DNA from: Dactylorhiza incarnata
Taxonomy: Eukaryota > Streptophyta > Magnoliopsida > Asparagales > Orchidaceae
Direction: 5' to 3'
DNA: 64,000 bases
Assembly (NCBI GenBank): GCA_033032865.1
Contig: JAWHQI010000019.1
Coordinates: forward strand, 9,652,001-9,716,000
Made by a program: the position numbers and the translations under genes
Shown: positions 22,215 through 32,489 of the stretch, in pieces
Position numbering within the stretch: position 1 is the first letter of the stretch
How the letters are laid out: every line of letters begins with the position of its first letter
Notes under the pieces: model-generated
Database searches by the model: none
What the model was told of the DNA's origin: nothing
What the model saw: only the letters and a program-made list of their open reading frames with translations

Positions 22215-22728
22215 CATTAATTCATCGATCTGAGTAGAAGAAATTCGTCGAGCTGTAGCCTGAGTTCGTTGAACTAATAGTTGAGTTCATCGAACTAAAT
22301 CTGGAGCTCATCGAACGGAATTCATCCATCGAGCACACTCTGGAGTTCGTGAACTAATAGTTGAGTTCGTCGAACAGAACCCGGAGTTCGTCGAACTGAA
22401 TTAATTCACCGAACTGATAGTTGAGTTCGTCGAACTGAACCTGGAGTTCATCGAACGGAATTAATTTACTGAACTGAATTAATTTGTCGAACTGAATTAA
22501 TTCATCGAACTGAATCTAGAGTTCATCGAACTGAGGGATAACCTGCTGAACTGGTTGGAGAACTGATTTCGCCGAACTGAATCACACCGTTCGTCGAACG
22601 CAGAATTGATTTCGTCGAACGCACGCAGATAGATTTCGTCGAACTGAAGCATGGCGTTCATCGAACGCAGAACAGATTTCGTCGAATGCAGATTGGAAGT
22701 TCGTCGAACGCAGAGACTTGTTCCAACA
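22215..22728 (-). mobile_element. Fragment of a TTCGACGAA-type copia LTR inside C
   Basis: Read on the minus strand it begins TGTTGGAACA at 22728, the LTR start of the N1 type, and runs at once into more than 20 copies of GTTCGACGAA-type words. Several neighbouring copies are exactly 21 bp apart. It ends near 22215 without TATA box, C tract or LTR end, so it is truncated. Confidence 0.6.
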
Positions 22729-24604
22729 CATTTTGTCATACTTCCTCCAGTAATTCTTTTTAATTATTAAAAATACTAGGCCCCTCAAATGAAAAAGTGC
22801 CCAACATGAATGTTGTAGCCCTTGGTGTCTAGATTAAGTGAAAATTTGTTTCAGCCCAATAGGGGCACTATAGCTCCCTATGGAGTTATTTTTCTAGGAC
22901 TGGTCCCTAGGGTAGGGCAGTCACAAATTCTTGAATATCTTTCTATTGGTAAATGTTATGGCCTTGAAATTTAAAACCTAGGCTATTTACACCTACCCAC
23001 ACATCATTACCAAAGATGTGAATTTTAGAGGAACCTTTTTCTAAGGTTTTTGTAATAATTTCATAAATCAAATATTAATTAATTATTGGGTCAAATGACC
23101 TCCAATGCACTCCAAATTTTGGTGGGTACTTCTTAGTGTTATCACATGACCCTGGTAAAAATCTCAGCCCAATTGGGACTTATTTGATTGGGTAATTTGT
23201 CAACCCAAGTTAGGTCAAATTAGGTCAAAGTTAGGGCATGGTGTTTATCTTGGGGTATGGTGGCCAGAACTCATCACCAGGAGATGAAACCTTGGCCACT
23301 GGTTAGGATCACCTAAAACGCCTTCATGAGTAAGATGGGGTGGTGTAGAGATGGATATGGCCTAGGATCCAAGTTTTACCCCTTGGGGTGCATATAAAAC
23401 CTTGTGAAGGACATGTGGTCAAAAACCCTAGAATGGCCATGGAATTTAGGGTATATGTTCATGGGGTGTGATTATACTCTAGGGAATTTTGAGAGAAATT
23501 TGGGACTACTTATTTCCCCTAAATTAGGTCATAAACCCTTTAGGGAAATTTCTTATAAGAGAAATTTACATAATCAAATGACCTTGGATGGTGATGAAAT
23601 CGTGGTTGTATTTTTATAATCATATGATGGACCTCTGGTAATTTTTGTGTAATTAATTAGGTGATTTAACCAGCACTTCATTCACAAGGCACTTATTTTA
23701 CCTTAATTTCAAGAGATATAATTGAGGCTCCAAAACTCTCTGGAAAAATGTGCAACTTGGTAATAGGAAATTTCAGAGCACTAGGAATCCCTGTAAATTT
23801 TTGTATAATTTTTGGAGGTTGTTATCAGTAGGCTACTTCACAACATGCTCATATTAGGATTTCTTTGAAATATTTATTTAAGTGGTTAATATGCCTTTGC
23901 AAATTCTAAAATTTGGTCTGAAAACTTTTCTGATCAATGTAAATGTCTGGTAATATTTCCATAATTTTTGGACAAATATTGTTGGTGATTGCTTCTTTAA
24001 TTTCTAATTTTGGTTAAATTGTCAATATTATAATTAGAGGACAATTCATGATTGTAAAATTATGACACACTGTACTTACTGTTATTTTGGCATGATAGAT
24101 TTATCCTAATTTTATGAGAGTCATATTATAAGAATCCCTTACACTTCATGTTCATATTCATACTTGGCAAATATTGGAGAAATTTAAATAAATGCTAATA
24201 TGTTGAGGAAAATTATGAATCTCTGGAGTTAGTCTTATAATGCCATGATATCCCTCCAGTAATAAAATTGTGTCATAAGGATGAATATTTGGAGTACTTC
24301 TACTTATTAGCTTCATATAGTTAGTTTGGTCTGCGTATAGTAAAAATGTGAAACTTGGATATTAGGGGCCTACCGAGTGGAAGTGGCATGTAGTTGGTGT
24401 ATATGGTCAGGTTGAAGAGATTGAAGGTCACCAAAAGGAGTTTAGGAGATGAGGCTGTGCTTGGTGAGTTAAGGGTAAAGTTGTGCTCGGGATTGACGAA
24501 AGATCGTCTTTCTCTTAGCCTGTCATAAAATGCTTAGGGGTAATTCAAGAGAAATGACAAGAAGGGTATTCTTACAGGTATCTACCAATAACATTAAGTA
24601 CCTT

Positions 24605-24692
24605 GGAAAGGGAGCTTTGGGGTGTCATCCCAGTATAGCTCCTAGTACCGTAGCGAGCCCCTAACAGGGTAATCCTCGGGAAGTCCAAGATT
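24605..24692 (+). ncRNA. Conserved structured motif 1, copy in C
   Basis: P1 is GGAGCT/AGCTCC (24611-24616 with 24637-24642). P2 is TGGG/CCCA. P3 is CGAG/CTCG (24654 and 24675), enclosing CCCT/AGGG. The invariant tail GGGAAGTCCAAGA follows. All four helices are perfect here, so this is the best copy for modelling. Confidence 0.65.
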
Positions 24693-24779
24693 AACCATAA
24701 ATTGTAGGGTTAAGTTGTAAACAAGATTAATTTAGTAATATCCTCACCCACACTCCGTTGTTACGGGTATATATTCAGT

Positions 24780-26097
24780 TTGGTCTTACGAGCGATAGTG
24801 GTGGTTGTAGCAGTAGACTAATTAGTCTGGTGAGCTTGTGACTCAGTAATGTTTATTGGTGCGGACGGGTTGGTCCGGCGAGCCGTTGGCTCGGAAGGTT
24901 ATGATGAAGGGGAGGTTGGCCCGGGGAATTTATGGCTTGGGATATAGTAGAACATGTTTGCATGTGCATGAAGGTGGTGGGTTTTCGGTATTGGACGGTC
25001 ATTCACACCGACGTCGATACATTGACTCGACAAGTGTGGAATTTGCACTTAGCCATAAAAGTCTGGTGGTCCAGCCAATAAGAGTACGCAGATGCTCCGC
25101 AGTTTTGCGTTGAGGCATACGATAGGTCTAGGTTAGGTAGTGTGAATACCAACCTTGAGGTGGGCGAGGCCTAACCCACCGCTTCCATTTGACACTGCGG
25201 GAGTATCCTGGGAGTCTCGCTAGCTCCAAAAAGGGGGAACTAAAGGTCTGTGCGCATAGAGTCAAAGTGTGTGAGTTGCACTTGTATGAACATATCATAA
25301 ACTACATAACTCTGCATCATGGCATAAACATTGCATTTCAACCCCTACCCCTATCGTATAAATTGGTTATGAGACTCTCTATACGATAGGCCTTGCTAAA
25401 TGACCCCTTGGTCTATAGATTTGTATGAGCATTCCTATAAATCAATGGTTACTTTTCTATTATATACATGTCTTTACTTACTACACCTTACTTGTTCTTT
25501 ACCCTGTTTTACTTACTGCTTCAATTATCTATATACATATGTGTAATTGTAGAAACATTCCCTGTAGATTATGCCCCTATCACCTACTATTGTTTATACC
25601 CCTTGATGTACTCCGCTTCATCCTTCACGCACAGTGCCTAGGAGTCACCGGGGGAGGGGTGGGGGATTGGCTTAGTCTTTTGACTAACGGTCGGTGGACC
25701 TTATCATTTTAGGGGACCGAGGAGATGCTGCAGCACCAGAGGCCGATGCAGATGGAGACGGGGCAGTCTAGCACAGGAGCACAAGTTTCAGGATCAGTGA
25801 GTGATTAGTAGTTAGCTTCTGCGAGTGATCTTGTTGTGAGGATATGATGTACAAGGCATGAGCCCTTTATTATTGTAACTTTGTTATTTCAGTTATACCA
25901 TGTGGACATTTATATATATATAGCATGTGATTTGTGGACTTGAACTTCTATTATTTGTTTATACTTTTCTTCTTCTGTGATCGATATTGCCGACAGGATC
26001 GGCGCTTTGTAGTGGCGACCTTCTCGTGTGTTGGTGTCACCGCAAAGCGGCGGTTCTGGGCATAAGACCCGGGTTTTTGAAAAAAAGGGGTCTTACA
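24780..26097. other. GC-richer 3' part of C, no gene
   Basis: The part holds the inverted pair CCCTATCGTATA/TATACGATAGG near 25350-25390 and a GC-rich terminus (25980-26097) with GCCGACAGGATCGGC. No coding domain is recognisable. Confidence 0.4.
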
Positions 26098-26593
26098 ATA
26101 GTGTCACTATAATTTTCTCAGGATTTTTGGAAGTCATGATGTAGTACTTGTTGTGTAAAGTTATGTTTTCAACCCTTTCATATTAAATAGAAAATATGAT
26201 CATATAGTCCTTGGAAAATCATGAAATTCTGGAATTAGTATTTTTATGTCATTATAGTGCCACTATAATTTTCTCAGAACTTTGGGAAGTCAAAATCTAG
26301 TACTTGATGTGTAAAGTCATCTTGTAACCCTTTTTATGATAAATAGAAATTACGATTATAAATATGCTGGAAAATTATGATATTTTGGAAACCATATCAT
26401 TATGTCATAAGTCACCTGATGAGTACTTTTTGTACTCATCTTTTAGTATAATTTTAATATAGTTTTAATATGAATTTATATAAATTATATGTATTATCTT
26501 ATCGAATTCATTTCTTTTTATTTCTTTAACTAATGTAAGCTTGTTTTATCTTTTTCAGGTTTCCTGGGCACTTTTGAGAAAAATTCCAAAGTA

Positions 26594-27045
26594 CACGCCC
26601 ATGGTCACGGGCGTGACCATGGGGCGTGACAGCCTAGATGTGTTCCAGACCCGATTCCGCCACACCGGGGTCATTCCGTGAAGATTCGCCAAGTACACGC
26701 CCCAGTTCACGGGCGTGACCAAGGGCGTGACCCAGTGTCACGGCCACGACTCGCCACAGCATCTAGAGCACGCCTGCCACGTCATTTAAAGTTACACGCC
26801 CCAGGTCACTGGCGTGACCTAGGGCGTGGCATCAGGTCACGGGCGTGACTCGCCCCGCGCTTCTTCCCGCCAGAGTTTCCCGCCAGCAGCACTATTTCAA
26901 GATTACACGCCCCAGGTCACGGGCGTGACCTAGGGCGTGACACGGCCGAAACGCTCGCAATTACTCCAGAAGGCGCCCTCTCCGCTACTGCTTCGATCAC
27001 GCCCCTTACACGCCCTTGGTCACGGGCGTGACTAAGGGCGTGTAA
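26594..27045 (+). repeat. Five regularly spaced long hairpins in U3 of D 5' LTR
   Basis: Copies start near 26594, 26694, 26794, 26905 and 27007, about 100 bp apart. Each is CACGCCC..GTCAC-GGGC-GTGAC..GGGCGTG. The last (27006-27045) forms an 18-bp stem with one G-T pair. The middle of the arm varies between copies (ATGG, AGG, TTGG) and the other arm follows (CCAT, CCT, CTAA). The second LTR has the same five at 31153-31607. Confidence 0.85.
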
Positions 27046-27060
27046 CCTTATTTTTTCAGC

Positions 27061-27067
27061 TATATAA
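27061..27067 (+). promoter_or_regulatory. TATA box of D 5' LTR
   Basis: TATATAAAG lies about 15 bp after the last hairpin. The second LTR has the same sequence near 31624. Confidence 0.7.
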
Positions 27068-28019
27068 AGCCAGCTCCAGCAGATGTTAAAAACCAATTTT
27101 TAGGACTTAGACCTTTCATTTCATGTCGTTATTTTCATATTTTAGTTGTTCTTGTACTCCTTTTCTTCTTGCAATTGGTACGTTCAATTAATATAGTTTG
27201 TAATTTTCAATTCCTAGTTTGTAATTTTTCTTTAGCAATTTAATAAAATAGTTCTTTTCTTCTCTCATTTTCTCCCTCTTTTATCATATGCCCTTTTATT
27301 TATTTTGATTCTTCAATCTCCATGAGTAACTAAAATATTATCAGTACTCGATCGAGATGATCCAAGGAATGATATAAGTCATGAAATAATCTATAGCTGC
27401 TATTTCTCTTTTCGAAAATGCTTAAAATTTGCCCTTGATTTTAAGATAACGAGATTATATTTTCGATATATAATTCTTGTTCTTGTTTTCGTTCTTTAGT
27501 TAGCCGAGAGGCTCGTAAGACGAATCGATCACTCAAGGATAAAAAGAGTAGAATGCAATCCTCGAGAGAGGACGACGATACCCTTCCGGATTGGGGTAAA
27601 AGCCAATAGCGGGATTCACTTTGATAAGGCGAGTTTTAGGGGTTTCGATTCTAGAACGAGAGTTCGATTGATCAACCTAAACTCAGTTGAGCGCATCCTC
27701 GAGAGAGGTGCGTTCATAATTCGGGAATCTCCACGGTCAAAGCTATTTTATTAAGATAATGCGCTTTTATTCTTTGTTCTTATTTTTATCTCCAAGGTGA
27801 TTCAAGATCGAGTGCTAATCGTTCTTTTAATTCTTATTTTTTTCCATCTGCAAAACCCACCTCAAATTTTAATTGATAAAATAATAGAGATTTTCTTGAA
27901 GTAAGAGTACTCAACCGCCCCGAGTCTAATACCACCTTGGTTTTTATAACCTATACTACATTCGATATGGTACACTTGCCGTTGTCGTTTGCAAGCATAG
28001 TTTTGCCCCATCATGTTTT

Positions 28020-28037
28020 TGGCGCTGTTGCCGAGGA
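28020..28037 (+). other. Athila-type primer binding site of D
   Basis: TGGCGCTGTTGCCGAGGA closely matches the TGGCGCCGTTGCCGGGGA found after Athila-lineage LTRs, with two C/G to T/A changes. Confidence 0.8.
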
Positions 28038-28154
28038 CACGGTTGATATTTCGAAAAAAGAAATATTAATTAATTTTATCGTTCTCTTTCTTCTCTCTCT
28101 TCTCTTTATTTTTTTTTTATATAAAAAAAATCTTAAAAAGCGCAATCTAAATTC

Positions 28155-28242
28155 TCGGAAAGGACGCTTTGGGCTTGAATTCCCATCATAGCCTCTAGTA
28201 CCTTGCAAACCCTTCACCAGGTAGATCTTGGGAAGTCCGGGA
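28155..28242 (+). ncRNA. Conserved structured motif 1, copy in D
   Basis: It lies about 120 bp after the primer site, in the leader. P1 is GGACGCT/AGCCTCT with one mismatch and one G-T pair. P2 is TGGG/CCCA. P3 is CAA/TTG, where C has CGAG/CTCG. The tail is GGGAAGTCCGGGA. The position is that of a packaging or dimerisation signal, which is inference. Confidence 0.6.
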
Positions 28243-28340
28243 CTAATTTAACCCGCTTTTTGAAAAAAAATTTATAATAAAAAAATTTATAAAATTCCAT
28301 TCATTTAGGTAAAGGTTGTTTCCTTTTTATTTTTTTTAAT

Positions 28341-29734
28341 ATGAAAGAATCTGAATTGGCCATTAAGGTTGCTGAGCTTCGAAACCAACTTTATCTCTTA
28401 CGAGCCGCACGAGAACGCCAATTTAGTTGTCATTTTTGTGGTGCGCCTCTCAAAGTGAGGAATGTTATTTACATTCTTATTATAAAAATAATTATTATGA
28501 AAATAATTTTCCTCAATATTATGCAAATAATTTTGATAATAATTACGATCATGATTTTTCATCTTTTAATGAAAATAATTTTTCAAACTTTGATGAAAAC
28601 AATTTTTCTAATTTTAATGAGAATAATTTTTCGGCATTTAATAATTGTTCTTCTAGCTCCGAAGTTGATTATTCCTCGTGGCAAGCTCACCCAGATAGTT
28701 CCCGGAGCAACAAAGATAAATCTATAGATCCGAATTTTTGTTTTTCTTCTTGTACGCCGCAATTTTCGTTCTCTAATTTTGGGGAATTTCCGCCAATTCA
28801 TATAGATACTACCCCCCAAAATTTAGAGGAAAATATTTTTTCTAATTTTTAGGAGAATAATTTTTCGGCTTCTAATAATTTTTCTTCTAGCCCCGAAGTA
28901 GATTATTCTTGGTGGCAAGGTCACCCGGATAGCTTTCGGAGCGATGAAGATAAATCTTTAAACCCGAATTCTTGTTCCTCTTCTTTTGCGCCGCAACATT
29001 CGCACTCTGATTTTGGGGAATGTCCGCCGATTCAATTAGATACTTCTCCCCAAAATTAAGAGGAAAAATTTATTTCTTCTAGTATTTTTTCTCCATCCTT
29101 GGATAATTTAGTTATGGAGGAACATGTGGTTTCATGTAATCCCATAACTTCTTTTACCAAAGATGAAGAAAAATTACTTTTCCAAGAATTTCTTAAAATT
29201 ATGGGCACCCCGGATGAAATAGAAGAAGAACAAGTTTCTTCCCCTACTCCAACCGGATTTCATTTTCCTTGTCATGAATATTCGCGAATTTCGTCTATCC
29301 AACCAAAAATTCATGGAAATTTAGTGTCCGAAAATTTAATTCCGCTTGATAATACGCTAGATTTTTCTAAGGAAATAATTATTATAGAAAAGGAATAACC
29401 AAAGCTTAATTTAATAATTTTGCAAGCGCCTCCTCCTTGCGAAAATTTTTCTGAATCGTTTATTTGTGATTCTTTAGATACTAATATTTTTCAGGTAGAA
29501 GATGAGTCGTTGCTACCCCAATTAATTGATGATCCATATGTCGCTCATCTTTATAAATCCAAATCACCTCAGGTATGTATAGGTGATTTAGATTTGCAAA
29601 TTCAAGATCAAAGACAAACGAAGAATCACATGTTAAGCAGAGGAGAGGCTGGCCGACTGACGCTGGCACATTCACCTACGCGTGAATTAGGGGAGTTGCT
29701 TGTTCACTTCTCTTTTAAATTTCCTTTTTCCTAA
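28341..29734 (+). pseudogene. Unknown Asn/Phe-rich protein gene of D, broken
   Basis: It begins at 28341 with a short helical part and CHFCGAPL, then shifts phase. The frame from 28427 continues to 29734 in one phase with three in-frame stops (near 28850, 29057 and 29396). It encodes Asn-Asn-Phe runs (NENNFSNFDENNFSNF). Two tandem modules of about 70 residues follow, each with a EVDYSxWQxHPDS core and a PPIxxDTxPQN end. The acidic C-terminal part ends in a frame overlapping the Athila-typical TTGGGAGGC region. It takes the place of gag, but no gag domain is recognisable. Confidence 0.5.
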
Positions 29735-30978
29735 CACTAACCGTCTAGCTTAAAGACGTGAAAAAGAAAGCGCTCTTGGGAGGCACCCCTTGCTTATCTT
29801 TAATTTTCATGCATTTTTCTTTTAAAAGTTTATTTTTCAAGTGTTCTTCATACTTAGTTTTAAACATTAGGGACAATGTTTAATTTTAAGTATGGGGGTG
29901 TAGCTTAGAATTCCCTGTATTTTTAATTGATAAAGAAAAAAAAATTAGATTTATTAATAATAATAAATATGCCTAGCCTTGTTGTTTTTATTGTTCTAGA
30001 AATTTAGTTTGAGGTTTGATTATAAGTATTCTTTCATTTTTAATTTAGCTAATATTTTGTTCAATCAAAATTTGTTAAATTTAAATTTAAAGTAATTTGG
30101 TTTTAAGAAACATTTTATTTTCTTAATTCGATTAGAGAATTAATTTAGCACTACTTCTCCGTTTAATTTTAAATAGCTTCACTTTGTGGTAAATTGGCTA
30201 AACATCTCTAGATTTCTATTATATTCTCTTTTAACTTTAAGATCTTAGGAAATTTCATTCCAATAAAAAGTTGCTCTCAAAATAGTTTAATTTATAAACT
30301 AGAAGTATTTCGTTACCCTTGGTAAACATATGTATTTTTTCTTTTTCCCCTATTGTTAGATCATATGTCATGGGAATAAGGAGATGTTAATTCTTTATTC
30401 TCTGGTAAACATATGCAACCCAAAAATAAAAATGAAGAGAGAAAAAAATGTTTATATGTCGTGGAAATGATAGGATAATAGTCTATCATTCTCTGGTATT
30501 ACATATACTTAAAAAGGGGGGGGGGGGGGGGGGGGGTTGAGAGGATAAAATTCATCACCCCAATCAAAAACCTCTTCATATCCTTTGTCATCATTTTGCC
30601 ATTTCGTTCAAACCCATCCCCAGCCAATTTCATTGTTTCTAGTTCTAAACTAAATTATTAAGAGAGCAGTAATTTGGTATGTGTCTTTTCCTTAAGATTC
30701 TTTTATATTAGAGTGTCTATAATTTCAATCTAATTTTGTTTGAAAATTTCTATAATTTCGATTGCTAAATAGTTATCTTGAGAAGTAGTTAGCTAAACAA
30801 ATTTCTCTTTTTAAATTATCAACATGACTTATGACTTAATTCTTGAATTCCTAAAATTTGTTTTTGACTTATTCTTGGTTTAATAAAATTTTAGTCAATT
30901 AGAAATAATATCGATGTCTTGTAATTCGTTCCTCACTTTTTTGCTCTGGAACAGCAAAAACTCAAGTATGGGGGTGTT
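29735..30978 (+). other. 3' untranslated interior of D with polypurine-like tracts
   Basis: It contains AAAGCGCTCTTGGGAGGCACC near 29768, a first AAGTATGGGGGTGT at about 29889 and a second at 30965-30978 directly before the LTR. Tandem blocks around 30300-30500 repeat GGTAAACATATG and CTCTGGTA motifs. The rest is AT-rich with no ORF. Confidence 0.65.
30517..30537 (+). repeat. Poly-G tract
   Basis: A run of about 20 G; its exact length is unreliable. Confidence 0.8.
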
Positions 30979-32489
30979 TGATGAGTACTTTTTGTACTCA
31001 TCTCTTAGTATAATTTTAATATAGTTTTAATATGAATTTATATAAATTATATGTATTATCTTATTGAACTCATTTCTTTTTAATTCTTTAACTAATGTAA
31101 GCTTGTTTTATGTTTTTCAGGTTTCCTGGGCACTTTTGAGAAAAATTCCAAAGTACACGCCCATGGTCACGGGCGTGACCATGGGGCGTGACAACCTAGA
31201 TGTGTTCCAGACCTGATTCCGCCACACCGGGGTCATTCCGTGAAGATTCGCCAAGTACACGCCCCAGGTCACGGGCGTGACCAAGGGCATGACCAAGTGT
31301 CACGGCCACGACTCGCCACAGCATCCAGAGCACGTTTGCCACATCATTTAAAGTTACACGCCCCAGGTCACGGGCATGACCTAGGGCGTGACATCAGGTC
31401 ACGGGCGTGACTCGCCCCGCGCTTCTTAGCGCCAGAGTTTCCCGCCAGCAGCACTATTTCAAGATTACACGCTCCAGGTCACGGGCATGACCTCGGGCGT
31501 GACACGGCCGAAACGCTCGCAATTACTCCAGAAGGCGCCCTCTCCGCTGCTGCTTCGATCACGCCCTTAAACGCCCTTGGTCACGGGCGTGACCAAGGGC
31601 GTGTAACCTCATTTTTTCAGCTATATAAAGCCAGCTCCAGCAGATGTTAAAAAACCAATTTTTAGGACTTAGACCTTTCATTTCATGTCGTTATTTTCAT
31701 ATTTTAGTTGTTCTTGTACTCCTTTTCTTCTTGCAATTGGTACGCTCAATTAAAATAGTTTGTAATTTTCAATTCCTAGTTTGTAATTTTTCTTTAGCAA
31801 TTTAATAAAATATTCTTTTCTTCTCTCATTTTCTCCCTCTTTTATCATATGCCCTTTTATTTATTTTGATTCCTCAATCTCCATGAGTAACTAAAATATT
31901 ATTAGTACGCGATCGAGATGATCCAAGGAATGATATAAGTCATGAAATAATCTATAGCTGCTATTTTTATTTTCGAAAATGCTTAAGATTTGCCCTTGAT
32001 TTTAAGATAACGAGATTATATTTTCGATATATAATTCTTGTTCTTGTTTTCGTTCTTTAGTTAGCCGAGAGGCTCGTAAGACGAATCGATCACTCAAGGA
32101 TAAAAAGAGTAGAATGCAATCCTCGAGAGAGGACGACGTTACCCTTCCGGATTGGGGTAAAAGCCAATAGCGGGATTCACTTCGATAAGGCGAGTTTTAG
32201 GGGTTTCGATTCTGGAAGGAGAGTTCGATTGATCAACCTAATCTCATTTGAGCGCATCCTCGAGAGAGGTGCGTTCATAATTCGGGAATCTCCACGGTCA
32301 AAGCTATTTTATTAAGAGAATGCGCTTTTATTCTTTGTTCTTATTTTTATCTCCAAGGTGATTCAAGATCGAGTGCTAATCGTTCTTTTAATTCTTATTT
32401 TTTTTCCATTTGCAAAACCCACCTCAAGTTTTAATTGATAAAATAATAGAGATTTTCTTGAAGTAAGAGTACTCAACTGCCCCGAGTCC
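30979..32489 (+). repeat. 3' LTR of D, truncated
   Basis: This copy of 26417-27927 has all five hairpins and the TATA box. It breaks off after CCCCGAGTC; the last part of the LTR is missing and copia pol of E starts at once. Confidence 0.85.

Larger units (their letters stand above)
20824..26097. mobile_element. Giant Ty3-type LTR C, probably a solo LTR
   Basis: It starts TCTAACATCCC (expected TG changed to TC) and ends GGGGTCTTACA. The 5-bp duplication ATAGT occurs at 20819-20823 and 26098-26102. I find no second copy of either end inside, so the 5.27-kb unit behaves as a solo LTR or a non-LTR-duplicated derivative. It holds a C/CA tract at 21650, a GC-rich part (21780-22170), a copia LTR fragment (22215-22728), a long AT-rich part, motif 1 and a GC-rich end. 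No RT or integrase is seen. The short frames, such as 21872-22174, 24856-25113 and 25425-25712, show no domain and I do not call them genes. Confidence 0.65.
20515..26400. repeat. Four-copy tandem repeat of about 155 bp, split by C
   Basis: Units begin near 20515, 20670, 26105 and 26260, when the first two and last two are joined across C. Each contains TAATTTTCTCAGAATTTTTGG, AGTACTTGATGTGTAAAG and TTTCAACCCTTTCATGTTAA-type blocks. The fourth unit is more diverged. C entered near the start of the third unit. Confidence 0.8.
26417..28013 (+). repeat. 5' LTR of D
   Basis: The LTR runs from TGATGAG to CCCCATCA. It holds five long hairpins, a TATA box at 27061 and a long AT-rich transcribed part. 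The LTR end is set just before the primer-site context and is uncertain by a few bases. Confidence 0.8.
26417..32489 (+). mobile_element. Athila-like non-autonomous element D, 3' truncated
   Basis: LTRs at 26417-28013 and 30979-32489 start TGATGAGTAC. The 5' LTR is followed by TGGCGCTGTTGCCGAGGA, the Athila-type primer site. Interior landmarks also fit Athila: GCGCTCTTGGGAGGCACCC near 29770, and TAAGTATGGGGGTG before the 3' LTR. There is one broken unknown gene and no pol. The second LTR stops at 32489, about 80 bp short of the equivalent of 28013, where copia pol begins. The 5 bp before the element is TCACC; the partner is lost. Confidence 0.85.

Noticed and set aside
24605..24692. Motif 1 as a hammerhead ribozyme (retrozyme)
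   Set aside because: The CTGATGA, GAAA and cleavage-site core elements are absent in all four copies.
24856..25712. Possible genes in the 3' part of C
   Set aside because: Composition is not protein-like and stops are frequent; the stretch belongs to a repeat unit with target duplications.
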